From: Allgaiera indica
GTDB lineage: Bacteria > Pseudomonadota > Alphaproteobacteria > Rhodobacterales > Rhodobacteraceae
Length of the DNA stretch: 64,000 bases
Assembly (NCBI RefSeq): GCF_900106675.1
Contig: NZ_FNOB01000021.1
Coordinates: 1 to 64,000 of the forward strand
Reading direction: 5' to 3'
A program made the position numbers and the translations under genes. Below are positions 44,361-53,647 of this stretch, piece after piece; position 1 is the stretch's first letter, and each line of letters opens with the position of its first letter. The notes below the pieces were generated by a model, which saw only the letters and a program-made list of their open reading frames with translations, was not told the DNA's origin and ran no database searches.

Positions 44361-46596
44361 TCCGCGGCCTCCCGGGCCAGATCGGCCAGCGGCGCCCAGG
44401 CGCGGCGGGTGGCGGCATCGGTGCGCGCGGCCCAGGGATCCTTCTGATAGCCCGTCCGCAAAAGGTCGAACCCGGCCACCAGATCGGCGCGCCGGATGTC
44501 GTTCGAAAGCACCTCCTTCACCCAGTCTAGCCCCACATTGACCACCCATTTGTAGCGCCGGTCCAGATACTTGGCATGTTCGCGGTAAAGCTGGACGAAG
44601 GCCACGATCCATTCCACTGCCGCCTCCTCGGTCGCGATATCGGCGAGGCATTCGGTCGGCTTCACATCCATGCCCGCCGCCCCGGCGACGCCGATCTGAT
44701 AGCCGCTGTCGACACAGACCACGCCGACATCCTTGCAGGTGGCCTCGGCACAGTTGCGCGGGCAGCCCGACACCCCCAGCTTCACCTTGTGCGGGGTCCA
44801 GGCCCCCCGCAGCCGCTTTTCCAGCTTGATCTCCAGGCCGGTCGAATCCTGCGTCCCGAACCGGCACCAATCCGATCCCACGCAGGTCTTCACCGTGCGC
44901 AGCCCCTTGGAATAGGCGTGTCCCGACACCATGCCGGCGGCATTCAGATCGGCCCGGATCTCGGGCAGGTCCTGCTTGGCGCTGCCCAGAAGGTCGATGC
45001 GCTGGCCGCCGGTGACCTTGACCGCGGCGCCGAATTTCTCGGCCGCGTCGGCAATGGCGCGCAGTTCGGCGGGGTTGGTCATGCCGCCCCGCATGCGCGG
45101 CATCACGCTATAGGTGCCGTCCTTCTGGAGATTGGCGTGGTTGCGTTCATTCACCCGCCGCGATTGCGGGTCGTCTCGGTAGTCCAGCGGCCAGTCGGCC
45201 AGCAGGTAGAAGTTCAGCGCCGGGCGGCAGACATGGCAGCCGCAGGAGGATTTCCAACCCAGTTCCTGCATCACCGCGGGCATGGATTTCAGCGCCCGCG
45301 CCTTGATCAGACGGCGCAGGTCCTCGTGCGTCAGATCGGTGCAGCCGCAGACCGGACGCGCGGCAGGCGCGGCGAAGGCGTCGCCCAGCGTGACCGCCAG
45401 AAGCTGCTCGACCAGGCCAGAGCAGGTGCCGCAGGACCCGCCGGCCTTGGTGCAGGCGCGCACCGCCTCCAGCGTTCCGGCCCCGCCCTGGATCGCGGCG
45501 ACGATGCGGCGCTTGTTGACGCCGTTGCAGCCGCAGATCTCTGCCTCATCCGGCAAGGCTGCAACGGCCGCCATAGGGTCCGCCGGGGCGCCCCCCTGAA
45601 AGGCCGGGCCGAAGATCAGCGTCTCGCGCATGTCCGACAGGTCGGTGCCTGCGCGCATCAGCCCGAAGAACCAGTTGCCATCGGCGGTGTCGCCATTCAT
45701 CACCGCGCCGACAAGACGGTCGTCTTGCAACACCAGCCGCTTGTAGATGCCACGCGCGGGGTCGCGAAAGACGATCTCTTCGCGGCCCTCTCCCTCCGCG
45801 AAATCGCCGGCGCTGAACAGATCGCAGCCGGTGACCTTCAGCTTGGTCGCGGTCTGGCGCGGCCGGAAGGCGGCGGGTTCGGCCAGCAGCACCTGCGCCG
45901 CCACCTACGCCTGATCGTAAAGCGGCGCGACCAGGCCGAATAGCTGGCCCTGATGTTCGGTGCATTCGCCCACCGCCAGGATATCGGGATCCGAGGTCAC
46001 CATCCGATCCGACACGACGATGCCGCGCTCGACCTCCGGATGCGCATCGACCGCCAGGCGCGTCTCGGGGCGGATGCCCACCGCCATCACCAACAGATCG
46101 GCGGGATAGACGGTGCCGTCCTCCAGCAGTACCGCCTCGGCGCGCGCCTCGCCCAGGATCGCCTTGCTGGCGCCGCGGCCGCCTGCATTCGTTCCACATC
46201 GTCGAGGTTGCGGAAGCTGACCACGCCGGACAGATCGCGCCCGGCGACCGGAATGATGAACGGGGCCAAGCCGGTGGCAATGACAAGCTTGTCATAGGGT
46301 GTCGCCTGCCCACCCGCGATCACCCGCTTCGCCGCGCGATCGATCCGCGTCACCGGCGCGCCGAAGCGGCAGGTGATGTCATGCGCCTCATACCAGGCAT
46401 CGTCATGGGTGACGATCCGGTCGTAGCTTTTGTCGCCGGCCAGCACGGGGCCAAACATGATGCGGTTGTAATTGCCCCGCGGCTTGGCGTTGAACAGGGT
46501 GATGTCGAAGGCGTCCGGCGCGGCCTCGGTCAGATGTTCCAGCACCCGACCCGAGGCCATGCCCGCCCCGATGACGACAAGTTTCTGGGCCATCAT
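44357..46596 (-). pseudogene. nirB: Nitrite reductase large subunit, broken by deletion, frameshift and nonsense codon
   Basis: The N-terminal part is good: KLVVIGAGMASGRVLEHL (FAD site), PRGNYNRIMFGPVLAGDKS and YDKLVIATGLAP. After NLDDVERMQAAAA near 46170 the frame is lost and roughly 60-90 residues with the NADH-binding site are missing. Reading resumes in another frame at AVLLEDGTVYPADLLVMAVG. A TAG at 45905-45907 follows LYDQA, where relatives continue into VAAQVLLAE. The C-terminal half is intact, with EICGCNGVNKR for the [2Fe-2S] centre and CVGSDWCRFGTQDS and KLGVSGCPRNCAEA for the sirohaem/[4Fe-4S] cysteines. Three lesions make the enzyme inactive. Confidence 0.92.
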
Positions 46597-47375
46597 GCGG
46601 CCTCCTCTTTGCGCGCGCCCTTCCGCGCGTGGCGGTCGTGGTCGGCCAGGAAGCCGATCAACTCTTCGCGGTAGGCGTAGTAATCGGGATGCTGCAGCAG
46701 CGCCTTGCGCGAACGCGGGCGCGGGCGCGGCAGGTCGACCTTCATGCTGTTTCCGATCGTGGCGCGCGGGCCGTTGGTCATCATCACCACCCGGTCGGCC
46801 AGCAGGATCGCCTCGTCCACGTCATGGGTGACACAGACGGTGGTGACGCGAGTGCGCGACCAGACCACCATCAGCACATCCTGCAATTCCCAGCGCGTCA
46901 GGCTGTCGAGCATCCCGAAGGGTTCATCCAGCAACAAAAGCTTCGGCGACAGCGCGAAGGCGCGCGCGATCCCCATCCTTTGCTGCATACCCATCGACAT
47001 CTGCGCGGCGGGACGGTCCATCGCGTCAGACAGGCCGACGCGTTCCAGGTAGTATTCCACCACGTCCTGGCGCTCGGCCCGGGTGGCGTCGGGATAGACC
47101 CGCTCTACCCCCACGGCGCGTTCGGGATCGGCGCCGGACACTTCGAAGCCGTCCAGCTTGATGCCGCCCTTCCGCCCTTCGACACCGCGTTCAGCCCCGC
47201 CGTCATGGTCAGCACGGTGGATTTGCCGCGGCCGGACGGCAAGGCCCACATTGCCCTGCACCGTAAGCCACGGCATCAGCGAATAGGACTGGAACACCAT
47301 CCCGCGCTCGGGGCCCGGCAAGCCGACGCTGATCAACCTGCTGGCGGGCCTTGCCCGGGCCGACCGGGGCGCCGC
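46593..47375 (-). pseudogene. Nitrate transporter ATPase (NrtC/NrtD type), rearranged
   Basis: From 47100 down the frame is a good nitrate ABC ATPase: [40 protein letters not shown] (signature), [20 protein letters not shown] (Walker B), [20 protein letters not shown]. Upstream it is scrambled. [13 protein letters not shown] (Walker A) is out of frame by one near 47205. Before it lies [20 protein letters not shown], a Q-loop from a second ATPase. The Walker A of that second ATPase ([18 protein letters not shown]) reads on the plus strand at 47319-47372, so a short stretch is inverted. The gene is a chimera of two ATPases and cannot bind ATP normally. No permease gene (nrtB) is left. Confidence 0.85.
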
Positions 47376-48583
47376 GCCGTCCTGGATCAGGCTTTTCGCG
47401 GCCTTCAGGTAGATCTTCGGCTTGTAGACCGACTTGGCGACATCGACATACCAGCTGTCGGGATGGGCGTGGGCGATCTGGCCCCAGCGGCGCATCTGGG
47501 TCAGGTACCAGATCGCGTCGGAATAGAACGGATAGGTCGCCCATGCCGGAAGAAGACGTTGAAATCCAGCATCTTGCGGGTGTCGCCCTTCTCGTACTCA
47601 AACGTGCCCATCATCGAATTGGCGATCACATGGGCATCAGTACCGACATATTGCGGCTCGGCCAGGATCTTCACCGCTTCGGCACGGTTCCTGCCGTGAT
47701 CCGCGTCCAGCCACATGCCCGCGCGGATCAGCGCCTTGGTCAGGGCAATCGTGGTGTTGGGGTATTTCCTGGCGAAGGCGGCGGTGACGCCGAACACCTG
47801 TTCGGGGTTGTTCTTCCAGATCTCGTAGGATGTCACCACCGGCATGCCGATGCCCTTGGCCACCGCCGCCTCGTTCCACGGCTCGCCCACGCAATAGCCG
47901 TAGATCGTGCCGGATTCGCACGTCGCCGGCATCTGCGGCGGCGGGGTGACCGACAGCAGCGCCTGGGCGTCGATCGTGCCGCTGGAATCGGTGGGACTGT
48001 AGAAGGCCGGGTCGATCCCCGCCGCCGCCAGCCAGTAGCGCGGCTGGTAATTGTACGACGAGACCGGGAACACCATGCCCATGTTGAACGGCTTGCCCTG
48101 ATCGCGATATTTCTGAACCACCGGCTTCAGCACGGCGGCCGAGATCGGATGCAGCGGCCTGCCGTCCGGCCCCTTGGCAAGATCGGGCAGCATCTGCTTC
48201 CAGAAGCCGTTCGACACGGTGATCGCATTGCCGCTCAGATCCATCGAACAGGGCGAGACGATATGCGCCTTGGTGCCATAGCCCAGCGTCGCCGCCTGCG
48301 GCTGCCCGGCCAGCATCTGCGCCCCGCCCAATTTGCCCGAGATCACCCGGTCCAGCAGCGCCTTCCAGTTCGCCTGAGCCTCGAGCGTGACGTTCAACCC
48401 CTCGTCCTCGAAGAAATGCCTTTCCTTGGCGATCGCCAGCGGCGCCATGTCGGTGAGCTTGATGAAGCCCAGCTTCAGCTGGGGCTTCTCGACGTTCAGC
48501 ATGTCGGCTAATAAGGCCGGGCCGGCCAGCAGCGCGGCAGCAACGAAAGAGGGCACAACCGCCCCGGAAAGGGGCGGTTTCAT
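47376..48583 (-). pseudogene. Nitrate ABC transporter substrate-binding protein, frameshifted
   Basis: An NrtA/NasF-type periplasmic nitrate-binding protein: a leader ending [13 protein letters not shown], then [56 protein letters not shown] and [20 protein letters not shown]. The frame slips near 47548 after NVFFRHG; the other frame continues as [20 protein letters not shown] and [17 protein letters not shown], the family C terminus. It then runs into the rearranged ATPase at about 47375. The likely start is the ATG at 48583 with its signal peptide. Apart from the slip the gene is nearly full length, so its inactivation may be recent. Confidence 0.85.
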
Positions 48584-48852
48584 CTGGGATGCGTCCTGTC
48601 CAAGGCCCGACGGCATGGGCCGGAAATGACAAAAAAGCCGCGCAACCTGCCCTGCCGGATCTGGCAGAGGGGTCGAACGGCTTTGTTCGGCTACCCGCGG
48701 CTTTGTGGGTGGATGTCGGGAACGGGACGCCATTGCCCCGGACATGCCCCTGTGACAACCAAGGCGGGTATGGCTGTCAACGCGTCAGGCGGGTTGGCAG
48801 GCCGGAGGGCGCCGCATTGCGGCAGCGGGGCCCGGGAATGCCCGTTTTGGCA

Positions 48853-49765
48853 TCATTCCGGACTGTCCGGGTCGAAAACATAGCCATCGAAAAAACGATC
48901 GGGGCGCAGAATCCGCGTCCCTGCGAGCGCCAGGGATAGCCCTCCGGCGCATCTCTCCGCGCGGAGAGATCACCAGCCGCCCCGACAGCGACCGCTCGAT
49001 CACCTCGGCGGGCAGGTCCAGATATCCGGGGCGCGACAGGATCGCGGAGACGGTGACATGGTTCTCGGGCCGCGCGACCCAGCGCCCGGCCCGCCAGGCG
49101 GCGCGCATCAGACGCCGGGCCAGATCGGGTTCCGCCTCGGTCCAGTCGTGGCGCGCGGCCAGCACCTTTTCGGGGGCGAAGGCGCGGATCGCGGTGCCAG
49201 GCAGCAGCAATTTCCCCACCCCCTGCTCAACCGCGATGGAACCCCAGGGCGCGCCGATGCAGAAGGCGTCGATCTCGTCCGCGGCCAGGCCGCGCGCCTT
49301 CATCAGCGGCGGCCCTTTGGCGCGGTCGATCACCTTGTGTCCCTCGAGCGCACGCTTGGTGGTTTCCAACTCCACCCGCAGGCGCTGGAACATGTGGAAC
49401 CGCGCGATCGCCGCGTCGAGGATCGGCTTGATGCGGTCGGCGCGCAGCCCGTCCACCCCATAGGCCGACACCCCGGCCTCTACCGCCGCCTTGGTCAGCC
49501 CATCGTCGGATCGGTCCACGAACATCGCCACCGGTCGTTCCAGCGGGCCGGACGCCAGTTCCAATTCCTCGAGCATGTCGCGCGAGGGGCTGGTGATGTC
49601 GACCAACACCACATCCGGATCATGGCGAGAGATATGGCGCGCCAGGCCGGTGACCTCGGCGAGCACCGAGATGTCGAATTCGCCCACCTCGCGCCGGCGG
49701 TCGACGATCAGCAGCGCCCGCGTGCGATCGGCCTCGACGACGACGATGGAAAGACGGTTCGGCAT
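48853..49765 (-). pseudogene. NasT-NasS chimera made by an internal deletion
   Basis: Residues 1-160 are NasT, the nitrate-responsive antiterminator: PNRLSIVVVEADRTRALLIV, DPDVVLVDITSPSRDMLEEL and MFVDRSDDGLTKAAVEAGVS, up to KVIDRAKG at the start of the ANTAR RNA-binding domain. Then, still in frame, it becomes the C-terminal half of NasS, the nitrate sensor: EIDAFCIGAPWGSIAVEQGV, AFAPEKVLAARHDW and EVIERSLSGRLVISPRGE. Near 48940 the frame slips and the NasS end (DRFFDGYVFDPDSPE, stop at 48853-48855) reads in another frame. Both the ANTAR domain and the NasS nitrate-binding N half are gone, so the cluster's own regulation is also lost. Confidence 0.88.
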
Positions 49766-50035
49766 GATCCCCGGCGATCTGGACTCGGGCAGACGACAAA
49801 CCGATCCGGGCCGCCCCATGGACGGCGTCGCCACGGCGCCGGCCCGGTCAGAGGCTTTCGCCCCGATCGCGCCGAAAGCTTGGGCGCCGCGCCCGTTTCT
49901 TCAGCAAGGAAAAGCTGCCGTCCCACGGCCGGCCGGCGGCGCGGGGTGCAAGCCCCGAAGTACAAGACCCGCCGGCATATCGGCCGGCGGGCCCAAGACG
50001 ATCACGCGCCGCGATCGGCGGCGTTCGCGCAGGGG

Positions 50036-50485
50036 TCAGTGGTTCTGGCTGCCCAGGCCGCCACCGATACCGGCCGACAGCCCGCCCGACACCGACCCCG
50101 CAAGGCCGACCGGCTCACTTGCCGAGGTGGCGCTTTGGTTCGGGTGGCTGCTTTGGTTCAGGCCAAGGGGCACCCGCAGCGCATGATAGGGCACGACCGT
50201 CATCGAGGCGTCGGCCACATAGCTGTCCGGCGCGGCCTTCACCGCCACCACCGGCGGCGTCGCATCGTCGGAATCGGTCTTGTAAAGCACCTTTTCGCCA
50301 ACCCCCGGCCTGGCGACCGCGTGGCCGCGCAGGCTGTAGCTTTCGCCGTTGATCGCGACGGTGGCGCGGTCGCGGTTGATCGCGGTCACCGTGCCGGTCT
50401 GGAAAGCATCTGCCATCGCCATCGGCGCGGCGGCGCTCAAGGCAATCGCGGCGATGGCTGCGATCTTCGTGAGACGGGTCTTCAT
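50036..50485 (-). CDS. Secreted protein of unknown function
   Basis: A 149-residue preprotein with a clear signal peptide (KTRLTKIAAIAAIALSAAAP, cleavage likely after AMADA). The mature part has a compact beta-rich segment (TGTVTAINRDRATVAINGES) and then a glycine/serine-rich tail ending GGLSAGIGGGLGSQNH. The VTAINRDRATVAINGESY segment resembles small periplasmic beta-barrel domains that modulate metals or redox stress, but I cannot assign a family. AAGGAAA lies seven bases before the ATG at 50485. It is isolated, just beyond the dead nitrate cluster. Confidence 0.7.
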   Translation of the reverse strand: MKTRLTKIAAIAAIALSAAAPMAMADAFQTGTVTAINRDRATVAINGESYSLRGHAVARPGVGEKVLYKTDSDDATPPVVAVKAAPDSYVADASMTVVPYHALRVPLGLNQSSHPNQSATSASEPVGLAGSVSGGLSAGIGGGLGSQNH

Positions 50486-50918
50486 TGTCGTTTCCTTTCG
50501 CAACTTGACCGGCCACCGGCGGGTGGGCCGCACCGCGGGTCCCGCGCAACCCCGCCGCGCGGCACCGGCCAAGGCATGACCGACACCGGCGTGGCGATTG
50601 CGCGAAGACACCCCGCGGACCAGGCCGACAGGGCGGCTGACGCGCCGATCAAACTTTGGCCAGGTCGAAGGCCTGACCGGATGCCCTGAAAGAGGCCGGG
50701 GCCCCTCCGGGGCCCGCCGTCTCGGCATCCGCGAGACCAACGCCGCGCCATCCGCCGGGTTCCGCAAAAAAACCTATATTTCACAGCCGTTTGAAGTAGC
50801 TGAACCGAGGCTGAACGCGCGCGCCCGAACCCCGCCGCGCGGCAGGTCTGGCCGGCGACGGCGCCCACCCCCAAGCGACCCCCTTCAGGGCCCCGGCCAG
50901 GCCCGGATCAGGTCCGGA
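50486..50918. other. Gene-free stretch between malonyl-CoA decarboxylase and the secreted protein
   Basis: About 430 bp without a recognisable gene. A GC hairpin (CGGGGCCCCTCCGGGGCCCG) lies near 50695-50714. An AT-rich patch at 50762-50812 gives seven T in a row on the minus strand, past the end of the decarboxylase gene. Either could end its transcript. The left end must hold the promoter of the secreted-protein gene. Confidence 0.5.
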
Positions 50919-52166
50919 TCAGGCCACAGTCAGGTCCGCCGCTTTCGACAGCGTGCGGATCTCGGACGAGGCGGCAATTGTACGGGAGGTGATGAAGCGC
51001 TCGTGGTTCTGGGCGATGCGCGGCAGCGCGTAAAGGTAGTTCACCATCACGCCGCCCGATTGCGCCCGGCCGTTTCCGGACAGATCGGCGCGGGCATGGA
51101 CCTGATGCACCTGTGCGCCATTGCCCAGATGGAACCGCGCCACCGGATCCAGCGGCAACCCGTCCTCGCGCTTTGCCTCCAGCAGATAGCGCGCCGCCAG
51201 CCGGCGCAGCGCGATATCGTCCTCGGGGTCGACCGCAAGGCCCTGGTCGCCGATCCAGCGCATCAGCCCCGGGATCGGCGACAGCGTGACGAAGGTCGTC
51301 AATCCCGGCAATTCGCGCGCCAGATCGGCCGCCACCTGCTTGATCAGCGAATTGCCGAACGAGATCCCCGCCAGCCCCGACTGGCAGTTCGAGATCGAAT
51401 AGAACACCGCCGTGTCGGCCTCATGCGCGGCCAGCGGGGCGCGGTCCTCGGCCAGCAGCGCCTGGACCGAGCCGGGGACCTTCCGCGTCAGCGCCACCTC
51501 GACAAAGATCAGCGGCTCGTCCGGCATGGCGGGGTGGAAGAAGGCGAAACAGCGCCGGTCGCCCGGCTCCAGCCGGCGGCGCAGGTCTTCCCAGCTGTCG
51601 ATCGCATGAACTGCCTCATACTGGATGATCTTCTCCAGGATATGGGCGGGGCTTTCCCAGTTGATCGGGCGCAGCACCAGAAAGCCGCGGTTGAACCACG
51701 AGGCGAAGAGATGCTGGAAATCCAGGTCCAGCGCGCGAAGTTCGGGATCCTTGCGGCCCAGACGCAGCAGATCCGCGCGCATCTTGACCAGCGCGCCGGT
51801 GCCGCCCGGCGCGCGGTTCAGCCGGCGGATTAGTTCTTGCCGCGGCGGTTCGGACGCGGCCATCAGCGCGCCATAGCTGTCGCGATTCTGCCCGGCTTCA
51901 TAGGCGTCGAGCGCGGCCCGAAGCGCGGCGGTGTCGACGCCCAGATCGGTCGCCAGATGACGGTAGAAGTCCAGCTTCTGATCATCGCCCAGCGTCGCGT
52001 GAAGATCCAGGATCTGGCGCGCGGTGCTCTGACCGGTCACCTCGCCGGTGCGGTCCAGAAGATCGGCGCACATCTCGCGCAGCGTGCGCCCGTCACCCGG
52101 CACCGCGGACCAGGGCATCAGCCGCCGCTCGAAGACGGTGGAAAGCAGATCAGCCAGCAGGCTCAT
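50919..52166 (-). CDS. Malonyl-CoA decarboxylase
   Basis: Converts malonyl-CoA to acetyl-CoA and CO2. The 415-residue protein has the helical N-terminal domain (LDFYRHLATDLGVD) and the GNAT-like catalytic C-terminal domain with VFYSISNCQSGLAGISFGN, FVTLSPIPGLMRW (catalytic Ser region) and PVARFHLGNGAQVHQ (catalytic His region). The length fits bacterial stand-alone enzymes. GGAG lies eight bases before the ATG and a CCTAGGTAA promoter-like motif lies about 49 bp upstream. No malonate transporter or malonyl-CoA synthetase (matB) gene is adjacent, so it more likely balances malonyl-CoA than serves malonate growth. Confidence 0.93.
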   Translation of the reverse strand: MSLLADLLSTVFERRLMPWSAVPGDGRTLREMCADLLDRTGEVTGQSTARQILDLHATLGDDQKLDFYRHLATDLGVDTAALRAALDAYEAGQNRDSYGALMAASEPPRQELIRRLNRAPGGTGALVKMRADLLRLGRKDPELRALDLDFQHLFASWFNRGFLVLRPINWESPAHILEKIIQYEAVHAIDSWEDLRRRLEPGDRRCFAFFHPAMPDEPLIFVEVALTRKVPGSVQALLAEDRAPLAAHEADTAVFYSISNCQSGLAGISFGNSLIKQVAADLARELPGLTTFVTLSPIPGLMRWIGDQGLAVDPEDDIALRRLAARYLLEAKREDGLPLDPVARFHLGNGAQVHQVHARADLSGNGRAQSGGVMVNYLYALPRIAQNHERFITSRTIAASSEIRTLSKAADLTVA

Positions 52167-52214
52167 GTCGCGTGTCGCTCCGTGTTCGGGGCCCCGAGGC
52201 GGGCCCGCGTCGCT

Positions 52215-52226
52215 TTACCTAGGGCG
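52215..52226 (-). promoter_or_regulatory. Promoter-like motif upstream of malonyl-CoA decarboxylase
   Basis: Minus strand CGCCCTAGGTAA, identical over 12 bases to the motif ahead of the MFS gene and at nearly the same distance from the start codon. See the MFS entry for the reasoning. Confidence 0.35.
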
Positions 52227-52455
52227 GCGGCGCGCGCCGCACAGCGCCCGCCCCGCCTGCCGACGATGGCAGGCATCACGAACAGGTCAAGCCCCGCCGT
52301 GGGGGCGTCGCATATTGCCGCGCGTGCCCTTCGCCCCGTGCACCGATCCCGCATTGCCCCGTCAGGCCGGCCCGGAGGAAGCGCCGCACGAGGGCGATCC
52401 GGGCCGCATGCTTGCCGCAAACGCGCCCTATTTCCGCCCGAATTGGTGTTGCGGC

Positions 52456-52491
52456 GATCACAATTAGTGCTAAAGTGATCACATATTAGTG
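52456..52491 (+). promoter_or_regulatory. Phased direct repeat upstream of the VPLPA-CTERM gene
   Basis: GATCACAATTAGTG at 52456 and GATCACATATTAGTG at 52477 start 21 bp apart, two helical turns. The shared GATCACA..TTAGTG boxes in an otherwise GC-rich genome look like paired binding sites for a regulator on one face of the DNA, about 95-130 bp before the start codon. Confidence 0.5.
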
Positions 52492-52585
52492 ATAGAGTGC
52501 TTGTTCTGAATTCACGTTTTTCCAGCTGCGCGCACGGAGATTTCTCCACGCGGCACATGACTTCGGATATTGTTTGGAGGATTCC

Positions 52586-53341
52586 ATGCTTAGAAAATGC
52601 AAATTTTTGGCTGTCGTCGCCTTCGCGGTCGGCTTTGCCGGTGCGGCGAACGCGACGATCGCGACGGTTTATGACGGCATCGCGGCCGGCCGGGCCTCTT
52701 TCGACAGCACGGTGACGGGCGCCGGCGGGATCGTCAGCTCCGACACCTGGACCGGCCTTGGCGGCGGCACCTCGATCAACCGCGGGGCCTATACGATCAC
52801 CAACAACGACGGCGGCAGCCTCGGGGCGACGACCTACGGCACGATGTCGGGTCAGGTGATCGGCATCAACCCCACCGGCGGCGGCAGCAACCCGCGCACC
52901 AACCCGATGGATTATTTCAACAGCGGAATGACGCTGACCTTCGCCAGCGCGGTCAATGCGGTCGGCTTCGAAGTGGGGGATTGGGCGACCTGCTGCTTCA
53001 GTCCGGTGACCGAATTGTTCATCTCCTTCGACGGCGGCACACCGATCAAGGTGGCAAGCGCGAGCACTTCTTCGCAGGGGCGTTTCCCGTCGCAAAGCAA
53101 CCCGGGGTCGAACGTCTATGAGATCTTCGTCGCCGCTTTCGACGATACCGGCTCTTTCACCAAGGTGTCGTTCTGGGGCAACGGGAACGGCGAATATCTC
53201 GTGGCTGGCGGGCAGGTGCGATATGCGCTGCTGAAGCAGGGGTCGCTGTCGCCGACGGCGCCGGTGCCGCTGCCGGCCGCGGGATGGGCGTTGATCGCCG
53301 GGATCGGCGGGCTTTTCGCGCTGCGTCGCCGCAAGGCCTGA
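52586..53341 (+). CDS. VPLPA-CTERM sorting-domain secreted protein
   Basis: A 251-residue exported protein. The N terminus [20 protein letters not shown] is a signal peptide. The middle is a beta-rich Gly/Ser/Thr region with two adjacent cysteines (DWATCCFSP). The C terminus is a classical tripartite sorting signal: VPLPAAGWALIAGIGGLFAL followed by RRRKA. The rhodobacterial VPLPA variant of PEP-CTERM directs cleavage by an exosortase-type enzyme and surface or extracellular polysaccharide association. No exosortase is in the window. TGGAGG five bases before the ATG at 52586 fixes the start. The upstream AT-rich promoter with paired repeats suggests tight regulation. Confidence 0.9.
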   Translation: MLRKCKFLAVVAFAVGFAGAANATIATVYDGIAAGRASFDSTVTGAGGIVSSDTWTGLGGGTSINRGAYTITNNDGGSLGATTYGTMSGQVIGINPTGGGSNPRTNPMDYFNSGMTLTFASAVNAVGFEVGDWATCCFSPVTELFISFDGGTPIKVASASTSSQGRFPSQSNPGSNVYEIFVAAFDDTGSFTKVSFWGNGNGEYLVAGGQVRYALLKQGSLSPTAPVPLPAAGWALIAGIGGLFALRRRKA

Positions 53342-53356
53342 CTGCTTCAGGCGCCA

Positions 53357-53384
53357 GGCCCGGCCACGCGGACGTGGCCGGGCC
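53357..53384 (+). terminator. Strong hairpin after the VPLPA-CTERM gene
   Basis: GGCCCGGCCACG and CGTGGCCGGGCC form a perfect 12-bp stem around a CGGA loop, 16 bp after the stop codon. There is no T-run, so it may act as a terminator or protect the transcript end. The rest of the 306-bp gap to the amidohydrolase gene holds no other feature I can support apart from that gene's promoter region. Confidence 0.6.
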
Positions 53385-53647
53385 GCCGAACAGATCACAT
53401 GCGATCGAAGGGGACCGCCCGCAAGGCCGGTCCCCTTGTCTTATGGCCGGGGCCGTTTCGACCGGCTCCGGTCGGCCAGGCCGCGCCGGGTGCATCAGCA
53501 GGGGCGGCGGGGGCTTGCGGCCCCGGTCGTTTCGCGCCACGATCCCCGCCGCCGGGCGGCCCGAAACCCGCCCTCAGACGAAATCATCGACCGATGCGTT
53601 GGATCCGCCCCGCACCCGCGCGTGGACGGCCCTCAAGGGAGCAAACC

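Larger units (their letters stand above)
52167..52585. other. Intergenic region between divergent malonyl-CoA decarboxylase and VPLPA-CTERM genes
   Basis: About 420 bp. The left 270 bp is GC-rich with no gene I can support. From 52440 to 52585 it turns sharply AT-rich, holds a phased direct repeat, and ends in a strong ribosome site (TGGAGG) for the VPLPA-CTERM gene. Confidence 0.55.

Noticed and set aside
52276-52482. Minus-strand frame starting with a leader-like MITLALIVIAATPIRA
   Set aside because: It begins inside the phased repeat region, lacks a ribosome site I can support, and the rest is Arg/Gly-rich GC-frame sequence without family resemblance.
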